From Thraustochytrium sp. TN22 (Eukaryota > Sar > Bigyra > Thraustochytrida > Thraustochytriidae): a stretch of DNA of 64,000 nt. Below are positions 1-9,300 of this stretch, piece after piece. The notes beneath the pieces are model-generated. The model worked only from the letters and a program-made list of their open reading frames with translations. It had not been told where the DNA came from and searched no databases. Each line of letters begins with the position of its first letter. Within the stretch, counting starts at the first letter, position 1. Position numbers and translations under genes: made by a program. The stretch lies in NCBI GenBank assembly GCA_013306675.1, contig JABLUY010000212.1:1-64000 (forward strand), given 5' to 3'.

Positions 1-432
1 GAGTGGCGCCGCGCAGCGCTCGGCCGCGCGCGAGCGAGCCTCCGCGCGGCGCAGCGCGCGGCCGCGCGCGAGCGAGCGCTGGCGGCGAAGCAGCTTTTTT
101 CAGGCAGGTTGCGGACTCCGAGTCCGAGCGAAGATCGCCCGACGCGGAGCAGAGCCGAGTCGAGCCGAGGGTCGGGCAGTTCGCGCGGCGGCGGCGAAGG
201 CGGCGGTCTTGCGCGCGCGGCGGGGCGGGCGGCGGCGCGGCGGCGCGGCGAAGGCGGCGGCGGCGGCGGAGGCGGAGGCGAAGGCGAAGGCGGCGAGCGC
301 GCGCGGAGGGCGGCGCGGAGGGCGGCGCGGCCGGGCGGCGGCGGTTCAAACGCGCGGCGAGCGAGGGAAGGCGCAGGGGCGCGCGCGGGAGGGCCGAGGC
401 GGAGGGCACGGGCGCGGAGGAGCGGCGGCAGG
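1..432 (+). promoter_or_regulatory. upstream region and 5' leader of ARPC2
   Basis: Extremely G- and C-rich, low-complexity sequence with many GGC, GCG and GAG runs. The ARPC2 reading frame stays open through it, but the translation is Arg/Gly-rich filler with no similarity to the ARPC2 family, so I treat it as leader and promoter. No TATA-like box is evident. Confidence 0.5.
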
Positions 433-1329
433 ATGATCTTCCTGGAGACCGGGCACCCGATCATCGAGGAGACGATCCGGGAGAAGCTGGAGGCTGGCGC
501 GAAGCAGGAGCCGGTTGACATTACGTGCTCTGACTTCGACGACGTCAAGTACCACATCGTGGCCACGCCCGACCGCAAGAACGTGCTTTCGTTCCGGCTG
601 TCGATGCCGTACTACCCGGCCATGGCCAGCATGGGCGCCAGCACCGTGGTGGACGGCATGTATGGCCAGTACAAGTCCAGCACCAAGGCGGACGGATACC
701 ACCTGGTCTTCGATATCAACGTGGACAACCCGGGCGAGGACCCGGCGACCTGCGCCAAGAACTTCGGCGAGATCAAGCGCAACATCATGGCGGCGCCCTT
801 CCGCCGCTGCTTTGAAGCCCTGGCCGCCGGCAAGGCCAGCAGTGTTAAGCCCATGGTCATCCCTTTCCGCCCCAAGGAGCGCATCGTGCTGGCGCCCGGC
901 GCCGACCGCGTCATGGTCTTCTTCACCTTCCACTTCGCCGACGAGACCGACCGCGTTCTCGCGCGTGTCTTCCTCCAGGAGATGGCCGAGGCCGGCCGCA
1001 AGGTACCCCAGGCGCCGGCCGTCACCTTCACGCAGGAGATGCCGGGTGATCTCGCCAAGGTGCGCGAGTTCAAGCCCTCCGAGGACCTCGTGGGCTACGT
1101 CATGTTCCAGGTCTTCAAGAGCCACGTCGAGGGCGCCGAGAAGATGGAGAAGGTCATCACGCTCTTCCAGGGCTTCCGCGCCTATCTGCACTACCACATC
1201 AAGGCATCCAAGGCGCACCTGCACTCGCGCATGCGCAACCGCGTCGAGCTCCTGCTCAAGGTGCTTAAGCGTGCTGACCCGCACGAGGGCGAGGAGAACG
1301 TCGGTCGCAAGACCTTCCGCACCTACTGA
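433..1329 (+). CDS. ARPC2: ARP2/3 complex subunit 2 (p34-Arc)
   Basis: A 298-residue protein, very close to the usual length of about 300. ARPC2 forms the core of the ARP2/3 complex with ARPC4 and contacts the mother filament during branched actin nucleation in the cytoplasm. The family start (MIFLE followed by an IIEET motif) is present, which fixes the ATG at 433 although the frame stays open upstream. Other hallmarks are SDFDDVKYH near residue 35, the VFLQEM strand in the second alpha/beta half, and the C-terminal long helix with YLHYHIKASKAHLHSRMR. It ends in the usual GKTF-like tail (GRKTFRTY). It converges on cyclin C. Single exon and apparently intact. Confidence 0.95.
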   Translation: MIFLETGHPIIEETIREKLEAGAKQEPVDITCSDFDDVKYHIVATPDRKNVLSFRLSMPYYPAMASMGASTVVDGMYGQYKSSTKADGYHLVFDINVDNPGEDPATCAKNFGEIKRNIMAAPFRRCFEALAAGKASSVKPMVIPFRPKERIVLAPGADRVMVFFTFHFADETDRVLARVFLQEMAEAGRKVPQAPAVTFTQEMPGDLAKVREFKPSEDLVGYVMFQVFKSHVEGAEKMEKVITLFQGFRAYLHYHIKASKAHLHSRMRNRVELLLKVLKRADPHEGEENVGRKTFRTY

Positions 1330-1862
1330 TGAGACTGACTGATTGACTGCAGACAATCTACACCTACGAGCGAGCAAGCAAGTACGCAAGCAAGCAAGCA
1401 CGCAAGCATGCAAGCATGCATGCAAGCATGCAAGCAAGGGCAACCGAGCAAGCACGCCACCTAGCGAGAATCAACACTCAGACGGCGCCCACGCCAGCTC
1501 CTAGCTGGCCTGCCGCGCGACCGCGATAAGACCTGATACTTTAGTTCCTTTCCACCGTCTCACGCTTGCGCGCTGGCCCGCTTGCCTCTACCTGCGCTGG
1601 GCACCAACTCGTTGAGAGCAGGAAATGGCATTGCAGCCGCGCGGCAAAAATAAATCCGTCAGGGGTGTGGACAAACTTCGCTCGCCTGTCGTCTGGCTAG
1701 TTACCCAGGCCGGCTTCGTTGCCCCTTGAGAGGAAAGGTCGCTCCAACATCAATCGCTTCCTCCCCCCTTGGTCGTCCTTGAGAGTAACTCTAGTGAAAA
1801 ATGGTCGCACCAACAGCATCCACCGACAAGAAGGAGGAAATCATATCATACACAAGTGTTCG
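1330..1862. other. convergent 3' region, ARPC2 / cyclin C
   Basis: Gene-free stretch between two converging genes. It holds a degenerate CAAG/GCAAGCAT simple repeat at about 1376-1440 and an AATAAA at 1649-1654 that could serve ARPC2 polyadenylation. Nothing else recognised. Confidence 0.5.
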
Positions 1863-2777
1863 TTAGTGCTTGGCGCGCTTGGCCGGCCCGCCGCCCTTGG
1901 GCTCCGGGGGCTGCTTCTTGCGTTTCTTGAGGTCATCCTGACGCTTGCGATGGTCCTCGCTCTGGTCCTTGAAACTCTGCTCAAACCTCTTCCCAACAAT
2001 GTCCATGACGCGTTGCCGCACCTCGCTCGAGTCCTGTCCGCGCGCAGCGCGATCCGCGCAAGTCTCCATAATCATATTAGCAATGTTCCGAATGGTCTCA
2101 AGCCGCACGTTGAGCCGACTGAACCACGCCTTGGCCTTGGCGTCTGCGCCCACCTTGACACAGGCAATGTAGAGCGCAGCCAGCGCCACGAGGTACGGCG
2201 GATATAGCAGCAGGATGTCCGAGAGGTAGGCATCATTCACCACAGTCCACGCCGCGGCTTTGCAGTCCTCCAAATTCTCCAGCTTGGCGTCCTCCACATA
2301 AGTGCTCAGGTACTGGTAGGGGTGGAAGACGACGAGGTCAAACTCCAGCGCCTCCAGGACGTGGAACTCAAAGTCGTGAACATGTTGGTGCGTGTATCTG
2401 GGCAGCTGCAGGCCCTCGCGTAGCTGCACCTCATGCACCTTTTTAAGAACCTTTTGCACCGAGTACTGGCCCAGCTCCTCAATCTTGGCCGCCAGATAGA
2501 GGCACGTAATTGCAATGAGGCGCGGGTCGAAGCGCTCATCCATGCGCGTCACCACGAAGAAGCGTTTGTACAGCAGCTTGCTCGTCGCAACGACGGTCTG
2601 CCGCCAGTCCAGCGACCGGCCTACCAGGCTCATCAGCCGCAGCATCTCGTCGTCCAGCACCTGCGCGTACTCGGCAGACATGAAGGTGCACTCGTGCCGC
2701 TGCCGGCGCTCCTTGAGGTCCTGCTCGCTCAGCAGCCACCGCCGGTAGTGCGACGACTCCCAGAAGTTGCACGCCAT
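1863..2777 (-). CDS. CCNC: cyclin C
   Basis: A 304-residue cyclin C. It partners CDK8 in the Mediator kinase module and acts in nuclear transcription control. The start is fixed by the family signature MACNFWESSHYRRWLL, matching the NFWQSSHY opening of cyclin C; upstream codons are an Arg run encoded by the CGG repeat. The first cyclin box follows (about residues 45-145, with AITCLYLAAKIEE), then the HPYQYL segment and the second box with LLYPPYLVALAALYIACV. The C-terminus (about 265-304) is a Lys/Arg/Pro tail. It is divergent from the SMG9-like gene across a 323-bp interval. Confident from several family motifs. Confidence 0.93.
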   Translation of the reverse strand: MACNFWESSHYRRWLLSEQDLKERRQRHECTFMSAEYAQVLDDEMLRLMSLVGRSLDWRQTVVATSKLLYKRFFVVTRMDERFDPRLIAITCLYLAAKIEELGQYSVQKVLKKVHEVQLREGLQLPRYTHQHVHDFEFHVLEALEFDLVVFHPYQYLSTYVEDAKLENLEDCKAAAWTVVNDAYLSDILLLYPPYLVALAALYIACVKVGADAKAKAWFSRLNVRLETIRNIANMIMETCADRAARGQDSSEVRQRVMDIVGKRFEQSFKDQSEDHRKRQDDLKKRKKQPPEPKGGGPAKRAKH

Positions 2778-2800
2778 CGCGCCGGCCGGCGCTGCGCCGC

Positions 2801-2868
<68 letters not shown>

Positions 2869-3100
2869 GCGCGCCGGCGCTGCTGGACTGACCTGACTGA
2901 CCGTCCACTGTTGAACAAGCAAGCTTTGCAGCATCAAAACCGCATCTCGCGATCCAGCGCCTCCGCTGCCTTGCGCCGCCTGCGGCTCAGGCTGCCGGAG
3001 CGGGGCGCAGCGCCCCACGCCGGACCGCTCCGCCTCGCGCCGCCTCGCGCCGCCGTGCGCTAGCCACACCGCGCGTCCGGGTTACCTGCGCAGGGTCTTC
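2778..3100. promoter_or_regulatory. divergent promoter, cyclin C / SMG9-like
   Basis: Only 323 bases separate the two start codons, so both promoters and leaders must lie here. The cyclin C side carries the CCG/CGG repeat listed separately. Confidence 0.6.
2805..2868. repeat. (CCG)n / (CGG)n microsatellite, about 21 units
   Basis: Nearly uninterrupted CCG triplets starting 28 bases upstream of the cyclin C ATG. Read in the sense of that gene it is a CGG repeat in the leader. Confidence 0.95.
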
Positions 3101-3346
3101 ATGGCGGGGCGCCAGAGCGTGCAGGAGGCGGCCGCGGGCGAGGCAGGCGCGGAGGGCAGCAACGGCGGCCAGCGCAAGCTTTCCGGCATTGCGGCGCTCG
3201 CGGCCAAAGTCCAGCAACAAAAGCATTCGCGTGAAGATCATCCAGGCCAACACCAGCATCAAGCGCAGCATCGAGTGCAAGACCAGCAGTGGCGGCAACC
3301 GCTCCCGCAGCACCAGCACCGGCACCAACAACAGCAACAGCAATTG

Positions 3347-3386
<40 letters not shown>

Positions 3387-5404
3387 CGCAACAGCAGCAA
3401 CAGCAACAACAGCAACAGCAATTACAACAAGAACAACAAGAACAACAACGACAACAGCAACAGCAACATCATCGCGCACAACAACCGCCTCGAGGCGACC
3501 CTCAGCACCAGCACCAGCACCAGGCCTGGCGCCAACCTGGACAAGGACCGAGTCCTGTCGCGCCCTGGGCTCTGTCGGCGCAACCCAAGGTGATCTTACA
3601 ACCACCGCCGAGGCTCACGGAACCAAAGACTACTTCGAAGCCAACGTCAGAAGCAGCATCAAAGCCTATTGCGCCTACTGCGCAAGCTGCATCTGATACG
3701 GCGGCGCCAGCAACCTCGCCCCCGACCACGTCGTCCTCTGCCAAACCAGCAGCAGGAACAACGCCAGCGAGAGGAGGAACGGCGCCTTGGGCGTCAGGCC
3801 AGGAGCAAAGCAAAAAGGGTCGGCGTCCCAACCAGGCACGTTCATCGAAGAGGCCGTCATCCGCTGCAGGCGATAGACAGGCCACACGACCTTTGGTGGA
3901 CCCATCGCCGGGTCTTGCTCTCCTTTCTGGCAATAAACCCGTGGTCATCCTTGGTAACAAGCGCAGTCAGAACAAGCCGCAGGACGCCACACAGAAGAGC
4001 GCACAAGGCGCCACCTCATCCGCACCTCCTCCGGCGCCCGTTCATGCGGCAACCGAGCCGCCTGCGGCGCCGCCATCCCCGCCGCCCGTTGACCGTCCGG
4101 TGCAGGAGCTCGTTGACGCGAGGTTTGGCTTCGCGGCTGCGGGCACCGGCCTGCGCCCGCAGCTGTGGCGGGGCGCGAACGCAAAATACAAGGTGGTAGG
4201 TGTACTGGGCACGCAGGCGAGCGGGAAGAGCGCCGTGCTCAACGCCTTGGCCGGGACAGGCACGGCCCCGGGCGAGTTGCAGCAGGTCTTCCAGGAGGCG
4301 GCAGAGACGGGTCATCTGGCCCACCAGACGCGAGGCGTGGAGGCCTCGTTCTGCAGCGTGGGTGGCGAGCGCGTCCTCTTGCTCGACGCGCAGCCGGTGC
4401 TGAGCCCGTCCGTCCTGCATGAGCTCGTGGAGCGCCAGGCCAGCCTCAATCTGTGCAGCACGCACGCGTCTCTCGCGACGCTGCACGACCTACGGCTCGC
4501 CGTCTTCATGCTCTCCGTGTGCGACGCAGTGCTGGTCGTGGAGACGGACGACACGCGCTCGCGCGGGCTATGGAAGCTCCTGCGCTTCGCGTATCTAGCC
4601 AAGAGCGGCGACGCGGTCGGTGATAAGGTCGCGGATCTCGTCCTGGTGCGCAACTTCACGCCATCGGCGCGCCTGGAGGCTGCGGAGGCGCTCACGCGCA
4701 TGCAGGACGCCTGGCTGGCCTTCTTCGCCGACCTTGTCCCCAACGCCGCGCCGCACCCGCAGCTCTACTTCTGCCCACTCGGCGTCTATGCGGCCGGCCT
4801 CGATCCGTGGAGCACCGAGGTGCGATTTTTGCAGCATGTGCTCATGCATGAGATCTTCGCTCGCCCTAACGCTGGCTCTGACATCGGGCTCTACTCGCAG
4901 CAGAGCCCGACCGTGGTTGCCGTGGACCACGAATGGTGGTATGCGGCAGCTCCTCGCGACGACCTTTACGAGGCCGCTGGCGCTTCTGGCCTCGTCTATG
5001 ACTTTTGCGAGGATGCGAGCAGCGACGGTGGGGCTAGCGAGAGCTGCGAAGGGGGCGCGCACGGCGACACGAATGCGGTCAGTCATGACGGCTCGACTAC
5101 TGAGGCAAATCACTCGAAAGGCCCGACAGAAGATAGAGCCCTCGCGGATGCCGCGGAGGCGCCAGACTTTTGCGCGAGCGTCGGCGATGGCTTCGCTCAC
5201 CTTCACACGCTCCTGGCCCTGCGCAAGGACCACGCTGCGGTGAAGCAGCGACGATATGCGAGCCGCTCCGCGACGGCCGCCGCGCGCCTCACGGAGGCTG
5301 AATGGGTCGAGCAGGCGGCTCGCTATTGGCTGCGTGACATCCCGCACTCCATCCAGCTCCGTGAGTTTGCTGTGGTCTGCGACGGTGTTCTCCTCTCAAC
5401 GTGA
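3101..5404 (+). CDS. SMG9: SMG9-like nonsense-mediated decay factor
   Basis: A 767-residue protein. The first ~350 residues are low complexity: a Gln/His tract (about 40-140) from CAG/CAA repeats, then Pro/Ala/Thr/Lys-rich sequence. The C-terminal half is a P-loop domain of the SMG8-SMG9 type. GVLGTQASGKS carries the nucleotide-binding loop (GxxxxGKS at about 370-377), and LLLDAQPVLSPSVL matches the SMG9 LDTQPILSPSIL motif. SMG9 binds SMG8 and restrains the SMG1 kinase that phosphorylates UPF1. Human SMG9 is about 520 residues, so this one is enlarged by the disordered N-terminus and a long acidic insert near 640-690. The ATG at 3101 is the first in frame. Identification rests on the P-loop region only. 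Confidence 0.8.
3320..3470 (+). repeat. CAG/CAA coding repeat (polyglutamine) in the SMG9-like gene
   Basis: Mixed CAG and CAA codons give an interrupted polyglutamine tract. The mixed codons suggest the amino-acid run is kept rather than a pure slippage array. Confidence 0.9.
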
Positions 5405-6325
5405 TCGCAAGGGGGAGCGTGTGTATTTCAGGGACTGGATGCGGTGGAGACCTTGGGCGGCAGGTCTCACGTGCCGCTCGATGGCTCAGCCGGCAGGCAC
5501 ACATCTGGTCCTTGGTGCAAATGCGATGTCATGATGGCACCGGCACGCAGGAGTGGTATCAGGGTGGTATTGTTTCGGGTTTGCATGGTTTACTACGTAC
5601 TTACAAGGCCTGTCTGTGTTTTGCTAAGTTAAGGTTGCCGTGTAGGGTAGGACACTTATTACGGACCACCTATAAAATGAACCGAAATGCCGGAGCTGTC
5701 CGTGGCCTAGTAATCACATAGGCCTTGCTAGGAGTTGCTGGTGAATGACGTTGCATAAAAACTTGAATTGGACCGACCGCGGTTGGATGCCGCCGGTGCG
5801 GTGGTAGGTTAGCGACGCTCATGAAGCTCGTCACGAGTCACTTCAGGTGCTCCGAAAGTTCTGACGCCAAACTCGTAGCGCAACTCGACAAGCACGGCGC
5901 TCGCCACAGACACAGACCTTCGGAAGTTGGAGTCTTGTTTCAGCAATCCACTAGTTCACCATATTATATAAGGGGGTGCTATATACAAGAATTAGGTTTG
6001 TGATTGTCGGTCCATTTTAAATGTCAAGGGCCTCTCCGGGCCCTTTTTTTGCAGACTTCAATCAAACCTATCGTGTCCGCACCTTCAAATTTTTTCTCAC
6101 CTCAGGTTTTCTGCACTCTGCCTTGGCGATGGCTTGCCCATCGGCAAGTTCCGGGTCTCGCGCGCGAAATTGCTGAAGCAAGGTTTTCTCCATTACGAAA
6201 CCCGGTCCAAATCGGAGTTCTTACCCTAGTGGCGCGTGCGTAAGGTTTCTCACCAGGAGCGACTACTAGCCAGATAGTTTGCTCCCTGGTAGCCAGGTAG
6301 CTGGGTTGTGGCTGAATCTTTCGTT
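5405..6325. other. low-GC convergent region
   Basis: About 920 bases between the converging SMG9-like gene and the malate synthase fusion gene, visibly poorer in GC than the rest of the window. It carries the candidate small-RNA signals at 5965-6050. A near-perfect inverted repeat, ACCAGGAGC / GCTCCCTGGT, lies at about 6251-6290. No convincing protein-coding sequence. Confidence 0.5.
5990..6050 (+). ncRNA. candidate small RNA with hairpin and T-tract end
   Basis: A TATATAAG box at 5965-5972 lies about 25-30 bases before a possible start. At 6026-6045 there is a perfect 7-bp hairpin (AAGGGCC, loop TCTCCG, GGCCCTT) running into seven T residues (6044-6050). A box at that spacing plus a hairpin and oligo-T end is what a short Pol III or snRNA-like gene would look like. 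I could not match it to U1, U2, U4, U5, U6, 5S, SRP or a tRNA. Confidence 0.25.
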
Positions 6326-9300
6326 TCAGATGCTCGCGGTCTGCGGGCAAATCGCGAATGCACGGACGCGGTTGACACCGCCGTCCGGGTAGACCTTGAG
6401 GCGGAGCTGCGCGACCTCGCCGCAGCGCTCGTGCACGCGGATCACCTTGGTGTTGCCAGCGAAGGCCTTGACGGGCGTGAGCGAGGCGAGCTCGATCCAC
6501 TTGTCGGAGGTGGCGAGGCCCTCGAGCGAGACAGCGACCGGGTTGTTGTTGACAAAAAAGGTGAAGTCGAGCTCGATTCGCGCGAGCTTGACCGGGAAGG
6601 CAAGCTTGAGCACAAGCTCCTCGTGATGGCCAGCCGTGCGTGAGCGCGCACTCTCGAAGCCATCGTGCATGGAGAGTGGCACGTACGGGCTGAGGACCTG
6701 GGCGGCCGGGCCGTAGTGCTGGTTTGTGACGGAGACGAGGCTGCCGCCAAAGGCGAGGCTGGCAGCATCGAACTCCTGGCCCGGACGCAGCGTGGCGCGG
6801 TTCCGCGCCACCTCCTCGGGCGAGGGCTCGTAGAGCAGCTGAAGCGGCTTCTTGGGCGCTGGAATGGGGTCAGCGCAGCGCACGCTCTGCGCGAGGTCAA
6901 CCGGGACGAAGGTGGCGGCGAGGTCGTCCTCGAGCGCGCCGTCGGCAAAGAGGCTGACGCGGGAGAGGCCGCCATCGGGAAAGATCTCGACGCGCACCTG
7001 GTCAATGCGAAGGGCAGCCTGCGGGTCGTCGAGGCGCACGCGCTTCTCGGCGTGGCCTTCGAGGTGGGTCTTGGGCACGAGCAGCGTCCAGTCTCCCGAC
7101 GCTTGCTCGCGGCCAAAGAGGCGCACAAACTCGGCCTGGTTGCCGAGGTGGTACTTGGTGGAGAAGGCGACAAAACGCACCTGTGCGGGCGTCTTGAGAC
7201 TGAAGACGGCGTGGTCCAGCGGCTCCGGGTTGTGGCGCGCGGTCTCCCAGCTGTCCATGACCTTGCCCATGGGGCAGAAGAGCTCCGGGTCGAAGATGGG
7301 CAGGTGGTCGGACGTCAGGTTGAGGGCGCGCGCGAAGCGCTGGTTCGAGACGCGCTCGAGCGTGGCGCCGACCATGAGGTTGCGCGGAGCGAGCGGGTCG
7401 GCCGGACCGCGATCCTCGATGGCGGCAGGCAGCGTGGGCGTGAAGGCAACGAAGACCAGGTTCTTGTAGCCGTAGTTGACGATCTCCTCCTGCGGGATCT
7501 CGTTGACGTCGACCGCGGCGCTGGGAAAGCGGGTCACGTCGACCCCCTGCAGCGAGATGGCGCGCAGGAGCTCCTGGCAGGCCTCCGCGATGAAAAACAT
7601 GGCGCGGTTGTCGCCGTTCGCAAAGGCGCAGATGCCGCGGCCGGCGTCGGGCCCATCGAAGCAGTGGATGTAAATGGCGCGGAAGCCGTCGTTGGCGCCC
7701 TGGTGGATGGCGAAGCGGTTAGGGCCGGCCTCGCCGACGAAGACGCCGAGGCCCATGAGGACGCCCATGAAGTCGCGGCAGCCCTTGTCCGTGCCATTGA
7801 GCATGCGCACGGCCGTGTCGTGAGAGATCGGGCCGCAGCCGCCCTTGTTGCGAAAGGCGGAGCCGAGGCACTCCATGAAGCGCGCCATGGCACGCGGCGT
7901 GCCGAGGCCGCCAGCAGCAAAGGAAGGGAACTTCTTGCGCGTGTCCACGATGGAGTGACCCTCGTCGTCGAAGCCGCAGGCGACCTGGGCGCCGGCCGGC
8001 TCGTAGGCGAAGGTCAGCTCGTCGGCGACGCCAAGCGCCGAGAGGAAGGGCTTGGTGATCTCATCGATGTCGCGGCCGCCCTCGAGCGTCTCAACCAGGT
8101 GCTGCAGCACGAGAAACCCGCCGCCGCTGTAGCGGAAGAGGGTGCCGGGCTTGCCGACGATAGAGATGGGCGGGTACTTGTACTCGTCGTTGCCCTCGAG
8201 GAAATCGCGCGTGTCGGGCATGGGCTTGGACAGCGGGACGCCGTTCACGTAGTGCATGTTGAGCGCGCTATGGCTCATGAGGTGCCAGAGCAGGACCTTG
8301 TCGCCGAACTCAGCGTGCTCGATGCGAAAGGTGGAGCCCGCCTCGGCCAGCAGGCTGTTGACCGGCGTGTCGAGATCAACGCCGCGCGCAGTAAAGTACT
8401 CGATGGCGAATGCCGTGCCGATGGTCTTGGAGAGCGATGCGATCTCGAACATGGTCGAGGGCGCGACGGCGCGGTCGGCGGCGGCGCGGCCCAGGGTGAT
8501 GGCCTGGCCATTGACCCAGAGCGAGGCGCCCGCGACCTGGTGCTTCTCGCGGAGGGCCTCGAGCGTGGCGAGCAGGTGGTCGGAAGGCTCACTGTCGAGG
8601 CGCTTGGCGGTGATCTGCCAGAGGGCCTCGCGCGCGTTGTCGAGCTCCTGCGCCGCTGTGTTGTTGATGCGGCTCTCCAGGATGGCCAGGAGCTCCTGCG
8701 CCGACTTGCCCTTGGCCGACACGAGGAACTTGACGCCGAAGCGGTCCAAGTACTGCTGGCCGAGCTCGCAGAGGCGCTCTCGCGCGCGCTCGGCGTCGGC
8801 GTCGGCCGCGCTGAAGACCTTGGCCTGCTCCGCGCTTGCGAGCTTGTCGAGGCGACCGGCGCCGCTGCCGATGTCGCCGTGGAAGCCGGCGGCCTCGACG
8901 ACCTCGGGCAGGTCGAAGCTGAGGATGAGGTCGCGCGCGGCGCGCGCGTCTGTGGCGACGGTCTGCGCCATGGCGGCTGCGAAGCGCATGGCGCCGCAGC
9001 GCTCGAAGAAGTAGTGGAAGCGCTGCACGGCCGGGTCCTGCAGGCGGAACTTGGCGGGCTCGTAGGCCAAGACGGCCTCCCAAGGGTTCTCCGCGGCACG
9101 CACGCGGTCGACGGTGAGTGGCAGGAGCAGCTCGGTGCAAAAGTCGACCGGGACCGCGTCGCAGACCAGCTTGAGCAGAACTTCCATGGCGACCGGGTAC
9201 CACTTGGCCGTGACGGGCGTCCAGGCGACGTGCACGGCGCGCCCGGGGCGCACGTGGCCGCGGCGAATGGCGTTGAGCTCCTCGTGCGCGATGCGGATGA

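Noticed and set aside
109-432. N-terminal extension of ARPC2
   Set aside because: Arg/Gly low-complexity translation absent from the family; the conserved ARPC2 start lies at 433.
3099-3605. Minus-strand Val/Ala-rich frame opposite the SMG9-like polyglutamine tract
   Set aside because: Pure reflection of CAG/CAA repeats.
6026-6050. Hairpin plus T-tract as a bacterial Rho-independent terminator
   Set aside because: The window is eukaryotic; a Pol III or snRNA-type end is the more sensible reading.
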